64,000 bases of DNA, from contig NZ_HG992750.1 of the NCBI RefSeq assembly GCF_905175385.1, forward strand, positions 1,488,001-1,552,000, written 5' to 3'. The position numbers were made by a program, and so were the translations under genes. Shown in pieces: positions 1 through 8,317 of this stretch (position 1 is the stretch's first letter; each line of letters begins with the position of its first letter). A model generated the notes under the pieces. It did not search any database. It was not told the DNA's origin and saw only the letters and a list, made by a program, of their open reading frames with translations. The stretch is from Vibrio sp. B1FLJ16 (GTDB taxonomy: Bacteria; Pseudomonadota; Gammaproteobacteria; Enterobacterales; Vibrionaceae).

Positions 1-306
1 CTTTCACTCTCTGGAAAAAATCGTGCTCAGTGTAAAAGGCAAAAAGCAATCTCATTTCGTTATGCTAGAAGTGGCCATAGAGACCAGAACCCGGAACGTA
101 TTCAAGCCATCGACCACTACATGCCTGTCGTGCGGAACTCGCTACTTAAGCTTTTCAGCGATAAGACATACGAAGCGTTAAGAGAACACGGAACAGTGAA
201 TCAGCTTCAGGAAGAAGTGAAAAAAAGCATACTTCTGGCTTTCGCTGACAACGATATCGCCCGCGATATCGATGACGTTTTGCTCACTAAATATGTACTC
301 CAGTAG
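1..306 (+). pseudogene. lafF: lateral flagellar FliL-like protein (LafF), 3' part, frameshifted
   Basis: This is the C-terminal part of a FliL-family protein, a single-span membrane protein that surrounds the stator at the flagellar basal body. The family signature MPVVRNSLLKLFS is read in frame 1 from base 121 to the stop at 304-306. The preceding FliL sequence (SLEKIVLSVKGKKQ...LEVAIETR) is read in frame 2 up to about base 88. The two halves join perfectly (ETR-NPERIQAIDHYMPVVRN) if one A is restored at 86-91, where the sequence has AGAACCC instead of AGAAACCC. So there is a one-base deletion or a sequencing error. The gene starts outside the window. It lies 9 bases before lafS, as in the laf operon of V. 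parahaemolyticus. Confidence 0.8.
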
Positions 307-315
307 GTAGACGCT

Positions 316-1044
316 ATGTTGGACATCAATTTTCAGGAAGATTATGGCGTGGAAGGAGATATTCACTCCCCTTCCAATGCTATTGATGAAAACAAGCTTC
401 TAAAGCAACACCAGATTCTGGTCAAACGTATCGTCAACCAGCTCAGAATCCATGCCAATCAACACTGCACGATAGAAGATATGCAGCAGATTGGCCTTAT
501 CGGGTTACTGGAAGCCGGTCGCCGCTACGGTGATATCGACGATACGAACTTTCCTGCCTTCGCAGTATGCCGAATCCGTGGCGCAATTCTCGATGAGCTG
601 CGCCGTCTCGACTGGCGTTCACGTAAAACCCGTCAGCAGGCTCATGAACTGAATGACATAACGCGTGACTTAACCCGCGCCTTGGGTAGGCAGCCTTCCG
701 ATACCGAGATCATGCAGGCGCTGGGGACAAACCAGGAAGATTACCTTGCTCGCCAGAATGCAGCACTGGCCGGTGAAATGCAGAGTCTGGATCAGCTGAT
801 TGAGAACGGCATTGAAAACCACCTGGACGCTCACTATGACGGCATGGCACACGAGCAGACACGACGCAGTCTGGAATCTGCAATGGAAAGTCTCTCTAAA
901 AGGGACCAGTTGATGCTGACCTTGTTTTACCAGCATGAGCTTAACCTGAATGAAATCGCACTGGTGCTAAACCTGACACCTCCGAGAGTTTGTCAGCTGC
1001 ACAAGCAAGCACTAAAACAACTCAACCAATACCTGTCTTCCTAG
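316..1044 (+). CDS. lafS: lateral flagellar sigma-28 factor (FliA-type)
   Basis: Encodes a 242-residue RNA polymerase sigma factor of the FliA class, which directs late lateral flagellar genes (flagellin, motor, chemotaxis). Region 2 is visible at about residues 32-102 (IGLIGLLEAGRRYGD, FPAFAVCRIRGAILDELR-DWRSR). Region 3 follows (LGRQPSDTEIMQALG), and the region 4 helix-turn-helix closes the protein (LSKRDQLMLTLFY...LTPPRVCQLHKQAL). Length is normal for FliA. The gene sits between the FliL-like gene and the motor genes lafT/lafU, the order known for Vibrio laf operons, which separates it from the polar fliA. Its activity should be held by the FlgM encoded at 19744. Confidence 0.93.
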   Translation: MLDINFQEDYGVEGDIHSPSNAIDENKLLKQHQILVKRIVNQLRIHANQHCTIEDMQQIGLIGLLEAGRRYGDIDDTNFPAFAVCRIRGAILDELRRLDWRSRKTRQQAHELNDITRDLTRALGRQPSDTEIMQALGTNQEDYLARQNAALAGEMQSLDQLIENGIENHLDAHYDGMAHEQTRRSLESAMESLSKRDQLMLTLFYQHELNLNEIALVLNLTPPRVCQLHKQALKQLNQYLSS

Positions 1045-1053
1045 GAGTTATAA

Positions 1054-1911
1054 ATGCAAAAGTTTTTTGGAGCCATTACCATATTATTGTGCGTGTTTGG
1101 TGGATACATGTGGGCAGGCGGGAAGATGGGGGCTATATGGCAACCTGCAGAATTCCTGATCATCATTGGTGCTTCTTTCGGCTCACTGATCGTTGGCAAC
1201 CCTCCACAAGTGCTAAAAGAAATGCGCAGCCAACTTCGCTCTACTATTTCCGGCGCGAAAAACGAACGTGAATACTATATGCAGCTAATGGCCCTGCTTC
1301 AGAGTCTGCTTGAAACCGTGCGAAATGGCGGATTTAAATCTCTGGACAGCCATATTGAAGAGCCACAAAACAGTGAGTTAATCAACCGCTACCCTCTAGT
1401 TGCAGCCGATTACCGCCTGATCTCATTTATTACCGACAACCTTCGTCTGATGGCAATGGGCCAGATGTCTCCACATGAGTTAGAGGGCTTGCTTGAGCAG
1501 GAAATCGACGCTATCGAAACCGATCTTCTGCTGCCATCCCGATCTTTACAACGCACTGCAGAAGCATTGCCGGGTTTTGGGATACTGGCTGCAGTCGGCG
1601 GCATCATCATCACCATGCAGGCGATCGACGGATCAATTGCAATGGTTGGCTACCACGTTGCGGCTGCTCTGGTTGGTACTTTTCTTGGTATATTCGGCTG
1701 CTATTGCTGCCTAGACCCACTAAGCAACGCCATGGCACAGCGTGTAAAGCGCAACATGTCTGCATTTGAATGTGTGCGAGAGACACTTGTTGCCTACGTA
1801 GCTAAAAAACCAACCTTGCTCGCAATTGACGCTGGTCGCAAACATATTCAACTGGACATTAAACCTACCTTTAACCAGATGGAAAAATGGCTGGCTGAGC
1901 AGGAGGCATAA
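1054..1911 (+). CDS. lafT: lateral flagellar motor protein LafT (MotA family)
   Basis: A 285-residue MotA-type stator subunit. It has an N-terminal membrane segment ([19 protein letters not shown]), a second one near residue 35 ([15 protein letters not shown]), a large cytoplasmic loop, and two C-terminal segments ([20 protein letters not shown] and [18 protein letters not shown]). The [11 protein letters not shown] motif is typical of MotA. LafT pairs with LafU to form the proton channel that drives lateral flagella. The SD sequence CTAGGAG lies 8 bases upstream. Its TAA overlaps the ATG of lafU (TAATG), so the two subunits are translationally coupled. Confidence 0.93.
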   Translation: MQKFFGAITILLCVFGGYMWAGGKMGAIWQPAEFLIIIGASFGSLIVGNPPQVLKEMRSQLRSTISGAKNEREYYMQLMALLQSLLETVRNGGFKSLDSHIEEPQNSELINRYPLVAADYRLISFITDNLRLMAMGQMSPHELEGLLEQEIDAIETDLLLPSRSLQRTAEALPGFGILAAVGGIIITMQAIDGSIAMVGYHVAAALVGTFLGIFGCYCCLDPLSNAMAQRVKRNMSAFECVRETLVAYVAKKPTLLAIDAGRKHIQLDIKPTFNQMEKWLAEQEA

Positions 1912-2882
1912 TGCAAAAGCAAGAACATGTGGTATTCAAACGAACGAAAGCAAAGACACATGAAGAGTTTCACGGCGGCGCATGGAAAGTCGCTTTCGCG
2001 GACTTCATGATCGCCTTGATGGCACTCTTTCTTGTACTCTGGATCTTGCAGGTGGTTGATAAGGATGAGCGTAAAGCCATCATTGCTCAGTTACAAAGTG
2101 CCAGTGTTTTTGAAAATAGCTTCAACTATCCCTTTGACACGGCTCAGAGTATTTCTCCGATTGATCTGGCATCAGACTCGTCTGTTCCAAGCCGTCACGA
2201 CTCCAACCATGTTGTCACTTCATTTTTCCAGGGAGATGGTGACGGGCCAGAGAGCGACTCACTCATTCCCGGCAATTATGACACGCAGGAACAACTTGCG
2301 GCTCTGGCAAAAGTGGTCGAAAACGCAGTACGTCAAAGCAGCGCCCAGGGTAACGTGAATGTTACAGTGACCCCGCAAGGCTTACGCATTGTGCTTCAAG
2401 ATGATTACAAGCAGCATATGTTCAGCCGTGGCGGAGACGAGCTGACACCATTTTTTGAAGACCTGCTGTTAGCTATGTCGCCAATATTCGAAAAGGTGAC
2501 TAATCCGCTCATCATCAGTGGACATACCGATGCGACCCTGTTTAAACATCGATTAAGTGGTGAAACGAACTGGGAGCTCTCCTCTTCTCGTGCTAATGCC
2601 GCAAGACAAACTTTAGTATCAGGAGGAATGCCAGAAGCACGTGTACTTCAGGTAACCGGCATGTCTGATCGTGCCCTGTTAAATGAGGAAAATCCGGATT
2701 CAAGTGAAAACCGCCGTATTGAGTTGTTTGTTCTCACTACTGTGGCTGCTCAGGTACTGGAAACTTTCTTTGGCAATCAACACGATAGCGAATTACAAAA
2801 AGCACGTGAAAAAGCTGAATTTAATCAACCTGTTATTCGACAAACGGCAACGAACAAACCGTTAAGTTCTGAAAACGCTTAA
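1911..2882 (+). CDS. lafU: lateral flagellar motor protein LafU (MotB family)
   Basis: A 323-residue MotB-type stator subunit. The single membrane helix ([20 protein letters not shown]) carries the proton-binding aspartate, Asp31. A periplasmic linker follows, then an OmpA-like peptidoglycan-binding domain ([11 protein letters not shown]...[13 protein letters not shown]...[12 protein letters not shown], about residues 200-275). It anchors the LafT/LafU stator to the cell wall. It is the last gene of the laf transcript; a hairpin at 2928-2958 follows 45 bases downstream. Length and domain order are normal. Confidence 0.93.
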   Translation: MQKQEHVVFKRTKAKTHEEFHGGAWKVAFADFMIALMALFLVLWILQVVDKDERKAIIAQLQSASVFENSFNYPFDTAQSISPIDLASDSSVPSRHDSNHVVTSFFQGDGDGPESDSLIPGNYDTQEQLAALAKVVENAVRQSSAQGNVNVTVTPQGLRIVLQDDYKQHMFSRGGDELTPFFEDLLLAMSPIFEKVTNPLIISGHTDATLFKHRLSGETNWELSSSRANAARQTLVSGGMPEARVLQVTGMSDRALLNEENPDSSENRRIELFVLTTVAAQVLETFFGNQHDSELQKAREKAEFNQPVIRQTATNKPLSSENA

Positions 2883-2927
2883 TTCAGAAACGGGAATTTA
2901 GGGTCTCTTGACCTAGTAACTTTGATG

Positions 2928-2958
2928 GCCGACCATTTTTACAGCGTAAATGGTCGGC
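2928..2958 (+). terminator. perfect 11-bp hairpin after lafU
   Basis: GCCGACCATTT (2928-2938) and AAATGGTCGGC (2948-2958) form a perfect 11-bp stem with a 9-base loop. There is no long T tract after it, so it could be a weak terminator or an mRNA-stabilising hairpin at the end of the laf transcript. Confidence 0.55.
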
Positions 2959-2990
2959 TTCTGAATAGTCCAACTAAAGTAAGCACGCAT

Positions 2991-3275
2991 ATGCCTGTTC
3001 ATATTGAAAATCAAAGAAAAGATGGGTTAAAGAAAGCCTTTATGTGGCTGATCATTATCGACTATGCGCTGCTCGCTTTTTTTCTCAGCCAGCTGTACAA
3101 CTTAACGTTAAACAGCGGAACGGCTATCAGTACTCTGTTACTCGTTTACAATATTCTGCTGACGTTTCTCTGCTTCCAGCGAACTGAGAAACAAGACGCC
3201 TACATTCTTTACCCCACCCTTTCGGCGACTCTGTTAGCGTTTATATGTTTTCTCTATTTCTTTTTCCTGGTGTAA
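2991..3275 (+). CDS. small three-helix membrane protein, function unknown
   Basis: A 94-residue protein with a short charged N-terminus (IENQRKDGLKKA) and three hydrophobic segments (FMWLIIIDYALLAFFLSQLY, TAISTLLLVYNILLTFLC, LYPTLSATLLAFICFLYFFF). I chose the ATG at 2991. The frame stays open upstream to 2922, but that part would lie inside the hairpin that ends the lafU transcript. No family is recognised. It follows lafU on the same strand and could be read from it if the hairpin leaks, but a flagellar role is not shown. Confidence 0.6.
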   Translation: MPVHIENQRKDGLKKAFMWLIIIDYALLAFFLSQLYNLTLNSGTAISTLLLVYNILLTFLCFQRTEKQDAYILYPTLSATLLAFICFLYFFFLV

Positions 3276-3344
3276 AGCAGTCTCTGCTTTTCGCGTTAAA
3301 GGTCTAACAATCAGTAAGCTAATACAACCATCTGAAATTTCAGC

Positions 3345-3371
3345 TAAACCTTTCACCAATAGCTGCCGCCT
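3345..3371 (+). promoter_or_regulatory. possible sigma-28 promoter upstream of the SPOR lipoprotein
   Basis: TAAA at 3345-3348 and GCCGCCTA from 3365 are separated by 16 bases. This resembles the flagellar sigma-28 pattern TAAA-N15-GCCGATAA, with spacing one base long and mismatches in the -10 part. It lies 42 bases before the start of the gene at 3413. This is a weak match and only suggestive. Confidence 0.3.
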
Positions 3372-3412
3372 ATAAATAATAAGTCGTTGTCATTTAATAG
3401 ACAGAGAAAAAT

Positions 3413-3823
3413 ATGAAGGTATTAAAAGCAACCCCCTTGCTACTCAGTTTAATGTTATTGGGCTGCAGCGTCACACCCAGCCCGGTTCCAGACGCACAAT
3501 GCGTAGGTGTAATGACTTCTCAGGATGCCTACGGAAATATGAACCCTGACAATTTTACCGTACAGGTTTTAGCGTTGAGACAAGAGGCTGATGTTCAGGA
3601 ATATATCAGCCAGATTAAGTCCGACTATCCGGTGTGGGTAAACTGGAAATCTAGCCGGGGAGCACGTTGGTATGCAGTAACAGCCGGAGACTTTAAGACA
3701 AAAGATGAGGCGGCTCGCGCTATTCAACACTTACCCCGACATGTACAACGTTCCGAACCATTCATCCTGACCTTCGAACAGATGAAAATGCAACAAGAAA
3801 CCAATGTAGTACGCATACGATAG
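3413..3823 (+). CDS. SPOR-domain lipoprotein
   Basis: A 136-residue outer or inner membrane lipoprotein. The signal peptide ends in the lipobox LLGC (Cys18). The C-terminal part (about residues 46-115, NFTVQVLALRQEADVQEYISQIKS...ARWYAVTAGDFKTKDEAARAIQHLP) matches the SPOR fold, which binds denuded glycan strands of peptidoglycan at sites of wall remodelling. It lies 530 bases after lafU on the same strand, with its own possible sigma-28 promoter. It may help the lateral flagellum or its stator engage the wall, but this is inferred from position only. Confidence 0.75.
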   Translation: MKVLKATPLLLSLMLLGCSVTPSPVPDAQCVGVMTSQDAYGNMNPDNFTVQVLALRQEADVQEYISQIKSDYPVWVNWKSSRGARWYAVTAGDFKTKDEAARAIQHLPRHVQRSEPFILTFEQMKMQQETNVVRIR

Positions 3824-3951
3824 ATTTATCCGCCAGAGGTTGGATTACACATCAGTACTAAAAGGTTTTTCCGTCTTCGTTTCAGCCAGCCTCGGCTGAA
3901 ACGTCTATCCCCTGTTCTAAACAAAAACGGTTTGACTGAAAGAGTTGCTGG

Positions 3952-4431
3952 CTACTGGTCAAGCTCATGAGTAACTAACTGCATCATCATAACTTCTACA
4001 TCATTTTGATGATATTTTTCGTGTTTAATCGTCCTCCAGCCCAATGATTGGTATAGCTCAGAGCTTTTCTCTGTGAACAGGTAAATCTCAGCCATACCAC
4101 TACTTTTGGCTTGTTCCTGAACATGATTTATTAACAAACGACCTAACCCCTCTCCTCTGTACTCAGGTTTGATAAATACATTGGCGAGCCATGGAGAAAG
4201 ATGCCTGTTAGTTTCCATATCATGATGAACAATTGATGCACTGCCAACCGGCTTGTCTTTATCTATTAAAACCCATGTCGTAGGTATGAGATCATCAATC
4301 AGAGACTGCTTTAGATCCTCTATAAAATCATGAAACGTGTCATCAGGGTATAAGTGTTGCCATTCTTGATAATGCCAGTCTGCAATCTCATTTAAAAAGC
4401 AGAGGCAGTCATTTAATTGTTTTATTTCCAT
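3952..4431 (-). CDS. GNAT family N-acetyltransferase
   Basis: A 159-residue acetyl-CoA-dependent acetyltransferase. The core is visible: strand and turn DKDKPVGSASIVHHDM, then motif A (ANVFIKPEYRGEGLGRLLINHVQEQA, with the R-G-E-G-L-G acetyl-CoA loop), then AEIYLFTEKSSELYQSLGWR. Substrate is unknown. I use the ATG at 4431, preceded by CAGG at about -13. Two in-frame GTG codons upstream (to 4452) are alternatives. It is a monocistronic gene between the flagellar blocks, transcribed toward lafU. Confidence 0.82.
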   Translation of the reverse strand: MEIKQLNDCLCFLNEIADWHYQEWQHLYPDDTFHDFIEDLKQSLIDDLIPTTWVLIDKDKPVGSASIVHHDMETNRHLSPWLANVFIKPEYRGEGLGRLLINHVQEQAKSSGMAEIYLFTEKSSELYQSLGWRTIKHEKYHQNDVEVMMMQLVTHELDQ

Positions 4432-4544
4432 AGAGATATACCTGTTCACCACAAGACACTAACTTGAATACTTAATCGGGTTATACAAGTATGAAAATCT
4501 GTTGTGAAGGGCATTAATACAGTTAAGTCACCGTTATCTGTAAC

Positions 4545-5297
4545 TCAGTCACTCTTTACTTCTTGCGAAGGCCTTTCGAAAACATCGACTCTGAGTTGAC
4601 CTGTATTATTCCCATATCGACTTCGCCAGTCATTAGCAAATAAATACAAACGTCGGCTCTCTTCATCCTGGCCCTTTAATGATGAAGGGGCAGTCCAGCG
4701 CCGCTGAGCGCCTATTACAAAATTAAGAGCCGGTTCATCCCAGTTCGCTCCGACAGAACCGCACAACGTGAATATTGGTTTCCATTTTATGCGGTTGAAA
4801 TAGTTAAGCGGGTTCCAATCTGGTCCCCACCCATAAGCCCCGCAGCCAATAAACCAATCCGCCCAACATCCCTTCGCAACAAACAAGTACTCCATACCCG
4901 GCCTGATGACCACATTTGTGTAATTATTTTGCTTTGCCGCTTCAACGTTCACACAATCGAGCTTGGTAGCACCTGCCAGATCTAAATCGACCGATTTAGA
5001 ACGGTATGAACCTGCCGACAGCCAGCCAATACCAAACAACGCAAGGCCATACAACTCTGACCAAAACATTGGAGCGTAACGCTTGCCATCATTACCAAAC
5101 AGGTAAACCAGCGGAATACCGAACAGCATCAGTAAACTGATTATGCAGTACCCATTAGACCTTATATTTTGTTGTTTATATTTCGCCCGTAGTGAGAAAA
5201 ACCCCATCAGCAAGACCAAACAGGCAAACAAGAAGACCGCGAACAGAGTGTGAATAAAATCGTGATAACCGGCAGTTAATGCTGCAACCCAGCTCAC
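4545..5297 (-). CDS. membrane protein with soluble C-terminal domain, second half of a split pair
   Basis: A 250-residue protein with three N-terminal hydrophobic segments (FIHTLFAVFLFACLVLLMGF, YCIISLLMLFGIPLVYLFG, SELYGLALFGIGWLSAG), then a soluble part of about 150 residues rich in Trp and Gly (CWADWFIGCGAYGWGPDWN, GANWDEPALNFVIGAQRRW, LRVDVFERP). The C-terminal part recalls a small lectin-like beta domain, but this is not certain. It starts with GTG at 5297, overlapping the TGA of the upstream gene (GTGA). Together the two frames would give a six-helix protein, as in single-gene relatives I recall. Confidence 0.6.
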   Translation of the reverse strand: MSWVAALTAGYHDFIHTLFAVFLFACLVLLMGFFSLRAKYKQQNIRSNGYCIISLLMLFGIPLVYLFGNDGKRYAPMFWSELYGLALFGIGWLSAGSYRSKSVDLDLAGATKLDCVNVEAAKQNNYTNVVIRPGMEYLFVAKGCWADWFIGCGAYGWGPDWNPLNYFNRIKWKPIFTLCGSVGANWDEPALNFVIGAQRRWTAPSSLKGQDEESRRLYLFANDWRSRYGNNTGQLRVDVFERPSQEVKSD

Positions 5298-5629
5298 CGG
5301 GGTATCACAAGTGGGATTAAGCCTGCACCGGCCGGAACCAGAGCCACGACTAAGGCGGATACTCCCGCCAACTTACTTAACCAATACTCACTGTCTTTCT
5401 TGCAAACTCCCGTTCCGTTATAAGATGCCAAAGCAAACGCTACCGCTGTCATGCACCCAACAAAAATGTCACGGGAGTCGGTCCAGTAGGATGCGCTAAT
5501 TGAATCCATTTCTCCTACTTTGTCACCTGCAAACAATAGCACGGAGATCGGCATGAATAAGGCAACAATACCAATACCTATGCGTACGGTTTTATGATCG
5601 ACAATACGGCGGCCTTCTTCCTGAGCCAT
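5294..5629 (-). CDS. three-helix membrane protein, first half of a split pair
   Basis: A 111-residue protein with three hydrophobic segments (TVRIGIGIVALFMPISVLLFAG, DIFVGCMTAVAFALASYNG, LAGVSALVVALVPAGAGLIPLV) and the sequence SISASYWTDSRDIFVG between the first two. This S-I/S-x-Y-x(3)-RD-x-FVG pattern recurs in bacterial multi-pass proteins of unknown function that continue with an H-x(3)-A-x-FF helix. That next helix is found at the start of the overlapping gene at 5297. So the pair may be one gene split by a frameshift or a genuine two-gene arrangement. Confidence 0.6.
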   Translation of the reverse strand: MAQEEGRRIVDHKTVRIGIGIVALFMPISVLLFAGDKVGEMDSISASYWTDSRDIFVGCMTAVAFALASYNGTGVCKKDSEYWLSKLAGVSALVVALVPAGAGLIPLVIPR

Positions 5630-6027
5630 GAACCCCTCGCTTTATTCAGAATAAAGATAAACACAAACCTATTCTAGTATAGTGTTCCAGCGGGCGTCGT
5701 TAATGTATTTAAAACAAACTCAACACAAATAGAAAATCATTTGAAGCCAGTATATATCAGCTACTAGTGCAAAGCTTAACTCACCTCTTTTAGGTGTAAT
5801 TTCCCCTAACCAAAGTTATCAGAAGCAACTTCATTGTTAGCGTTTCTGGCCACAATTAGTAATCTTGCGAGCTAACGCCCTATATTGCCATTAACTTATA
5901 GATTATCGGTTGAAGTACCATCAGATAGGCTACATCATTGCCATTTAATAAGCATTAGTAACCTAGTACATGCGTAACGTGTGAAGGGGTAATTAATTAT
6001 CATTAATGGATTAATTTAGGCAAAAAG
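5630..6027. other. intergenic region without recognised gene
   Basis: About 400 AT-rich bases between two divergently read genes. I see no coding frame with support. GTTAGC (5836-5841) and GCTAAC (5871-5876) form an inverted pair, but the sequence around them does not fit an integron attC site. Confidence 0.4.
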
Positions 6028-6354
6028 ATGAAATCTTATATTTTAGGTAAAGGAAGTCATAGGTTTGGAAATGGTAGTAAGAGAGAGCATTTGTATTGCA
6101 TTGAATACCACCCCGAAAACTTAGCTAACCCTTTTGGTGTTTGGGAGGGTGTCCGTGAGCGAGATTACGGTTCAAACATATCAGCGGAGCAATTACTTAC
6201 AAAACCATTTGATCACTTTTTATACGACACTAACTCTGAATGGCTAATACCATTATTAGAGAAGGTTAACAACGATTGTGATCTAAAACCAGACGATGTC
6301 ATACAAGCATATATTGCTAAGTATGGTGAAGAGCCAACAGTGATAACTTGGTGA
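6028..6354 (+). CDS. hypothetical protein, 108 residues
   Basis: A soluble, slightly acidic protein (MKSYILGKGSHRFGNGSK...YGEEPTVITW) with no signal peptide or membrane segment and no recognised domain. A plausible SD (TTTAGG) lies about 9 bases upstream. The gene is more AT-rich than the flagellar genes and stands alone in a poorly coding stretch, which hints at recent acquisition. Function not assignable. Confidence 0.5.
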   Translation: MKSYILGKGSHRFGNGSKREHLYCIEYHPENLANPFGVWEGVRERDYGSNISAEQLLTKPFDHFLYDTNSEWLIPLLEKVNNDCDLKPDDVIQAYIAKYGEEPTVITW

Positions 6355-6711
6355 GAACTAAATTCTAAACTGATGAATATAACCAAGTTGATTCATTTCT
6401 GACATGCTAATTTAAACTATTTTCTAAGATACAGATTAGTAGAACGGTTAGTATTTCCCTTTATTTATAACAGCCCTAATATCCATGCCTGATGTAGAAG
6501 GCATAATATTTTAAGGCTGGAGGTTATTTTTATAATCAGACAGAAACAGTTTGGGTCAACACCACCAGAACATTAATGACCAATAGTTTTCTGAACCTAT
6601 ATAAGCTAATTGTGGTAATTAAACTAGTACTGTTCAGAATATATGTTTGTATCTTGGACCAACAACACCTAAAGTGGTTAAAACCTCTGAGGTATAACGA
6701 TAACTAATAAT
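6355..6711. other. intergenic region without recognised gene
   Basis: About 350 AT-rich bases between the hypothetical gene and a terminator. I see no supported coding frame or RNA. Confidence 0.35.
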
Positions 6712-6736
6712 AAAGCCCACCTTAGTGGGCTTTTTC
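6712..6736 (-). terminator. rho-independent terminator
   Basis: AAAGCCCAC (6712-6720) pairs perfectly with GTGGGCTTT (6725-6733) around a CTTA loop. T runs flank both sides, so it can work in both directions. It lies just downstream of the - strand gene ending at 6755. Confidence 0.85.
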
Positions 6737-6754
6737 TGATTTAGTTAGATAAGC

Positions 6755-7054
6755 CTAGTCTGTCAGAAGGCTTTCAATCAACTCGCAAGTGTACTCCAGA
6801 TTCCCTCTCTCAACGACATTAGCCAGGCCTTTGCGCGGCTCGTCCGCTGTTCCTGGTCCATGACCATCGCCCGACGGGTCAGCGGAATGGCCACCCTGGT
6901 CGAAGTCAGCTTCTTTGATCATCTCCATGGTCAGTTTCCCCCAATTACACTCTACCGTCATCGATTTTACGGGTGGGGTTGCAAATGCAGACGCAGCAAA
7001 TATGGTCGTAAGTCCTGCAAAAATCACAGGTATACATACTTTAGATATATTCAT
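6755..7054 (-). CDS. small exported protein, function unknown
   Basis: A 99-residue protein with a clear Sec signal peptide (MNISKVCIPVIFAGLTTIF, cleavage likely after AFA at about residue 25), leaving a 74-residue acidic, Gly/Asp-rich periplasmic or secreted peptide with two cysteines (VECNWG and YTCEL) that could form a disulfide. A strong SD, GGAGGAG, lies 6 bases before the ATG. Followed by a good terminator, so it is monocistronic. No family recognised. Confidence 0.65.
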   Translation of the reverse strand: MNISKVCIPVIFAGLTTIFAASAFATPPVKSMTVECNWGKLTMEMIKEADFDQGGHSADPSGDGHGPGTADEPRKGLANVVERGNLEYTCELIESLLTD

Positions 7055-7291
7055 AATCTCCTCCGTTCTTTTACCTGTATCGACGGCGAAATATCACCAT
7101 CGCTTTATACTGTAGCCCACATCTCATCTGCGCTCCCGAACACTACCCTGTAGAACGAAAGCTTGAAGATATAAAAGCCTGAGGCTGCGGGTTTGAACTA
7201 CACTTTTATGGAGGAAAAACGAGGAGTTGGATTGCTACGCAACTATGTGAATTGAAGTTGGGTAACTAATTAGGAGAAGGAGAAAAGTCAC

Positions 7292-7876
7292 ATGGCAAAA
7301 TACAAAGTCGGATACTTCGTTGGTAGTTTATCTTCCAACTCAATTAACAGAATGCTTGCAAAAGCACTCGCTCGTTTGGCACCGCCAGAGCTTGAGTTAG
7401 TGGAAATCCCAATTAAAGATCTACCTCTTTACAGCCCCGATTATGATGACGATTTCCCTCCTGTCGCGCGAGAGTTTAAACAAGCCATTGCAGATATGGA
7501 TGGTGTTCTTTTTGTAACGCCTGAGTATAACCGCTCCATACCTGGCGGATTGAAAAACGCGATAGACTGGGCGAGTCGGCCATGGGGACAAAATTCCTTT
7601 ACTGCCAAGCCGTCAGGTGTGATTGGTGCGTCGCCGGGCTCTATCGGAACTGCATTAGCGCAGCAAAGTTTGCGTGGTGTTTTATGTTTTTGCAACTCTC
7701 CGCTGATGAACACAGTAGAAGCTTACGTCCAATTTAAGCCGGGGCTTATTACTGAAGATGGCGTGGTTACCGATGAGAGAACAGCTGAGTTCCTGCGTAA
7801 TTACATGACAGAATTACACGCTTTCATCGTTCGCGTTCTCACCGTGCTACCCCGGACGTCTACAAAGTGCGAGTAG
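7292..7876 (+). CDS. NADPH-dependent FMN reductase (flavodoxin-like)
   Basis: A 194-residue flavoprotein of the NADPH-dependent FMN reductase family (ChrR/azoreductase-like quinone and chromate reducers). The FMN phosphate loop is GSLSSNSINRML near residue 11, and the active-site strand motif is FVTPEYNRSIPGGLKNAIDW around residue 75. SD GGAGAAGGAG is well placed. The last residues (LPRTSTKCE) differ from the simple ending I expect after LTVLPR, and a decayed flagellar gene fragment begins 15 bases after the stop. The 3' end may therefore have been altered by a recombination event. Confidence 0.85.
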   Translation: MAKYKVGYFVGSLSSNSINRMLAKALARLAPPELELVEIPIKDLPLYSPDYDDDFPPVAREFKQAIADMDGVLFVTPEYNRSIPGGLKNAIDWASRPWGQNSFTAKPSGVIGASPGSIGTALAQQSLRGVLCFCNSPLMNTVEAYVQFKPGLITEDGVVTDERTAEFLRNYMTELHAFIVRVLTVLPRTSTKCE

Positions 7877-7891
7877 TTCTCCCTAAAAGTG

Positions 7892-7990
7892 TCGTCATCG
7901 GAAAGTGACGCTCTTAAACCAAGTGGAACTAAATTACGTTCGAGCATTTTTACGGTCTGCTTGCCGCCAGAGCGGCCATAAAACTGGACC
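7892..7990 (-). pseudogene. decayed duplicate fragment of the flagellin-like gene at 8769
   Basis: These 99 bases align without gaps to 9205-9303, inside the flagellin-like gene, with about 11 mismatches by eye (near 89% identity). The orientation is the same. Similarity stops abruptly on both sides. The fragment covers the segment encoding FDGRSDGKQTVKMLDRSL and the following LGLRASLS part. It is not expressed as a protein and is best read as the remnant of a second copy. Confidence 0.8.
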
Positions 7991-7997
7991 GTTAAAC

Positions 7998-8302
7998 ACC
8001 GAGCTAGTAAGAGGTTAGCTCGCTAGGTACGAGGGTCACTGATAGTGCTAATGAGGTTAAGAAATTATAAAGTTAGACAGCTTTGAGCTGTCAAAACATT
8101 TCCACATTAGATCGCTATATTCACAGAAACTAACCAAATTTATTCAGCATTTTTCTCATCTATTGTCCATACTAAACCAAAGGTTAACTGTATCTCTAAC
8201 TGAAACTCATCAATTAGATTAGTTTTTGCAAATAGGCAGTCCTAAAAGATAGTGACTCTTGTGATGGTGATAGCAAGGTAAGTCATCCATAGTTCACCAA
8301 AT
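7998..8302. other. intergenic region, likely long leader of the cold-shock gene
   Basis: Contains two perfect small hairpins: CGAGCTA/TAGCTCG (8000-8006 with 8016-8022) and GACAGCT/AGCTGTC (8076-8082 with 8086-8092). The stretch from about 8100 to 8317 before the cold-shock gene is the right size for the long 5' untranslated leader typical of cspA-type genes. The promoter was not pinned down. Confidence 0.4.
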
Positions 8303-8317
8303 ATGAAGATTGAGAAT

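Noticed and set aside
5836..5876. Possible integron attC site (GTTAGC...GCTAAC) near the hypothetical gene at 6028
   Set aside because: The core sites do not fit the GTTRRRY/RYYYAAC pattern and the expected second pair of boxes is missing.
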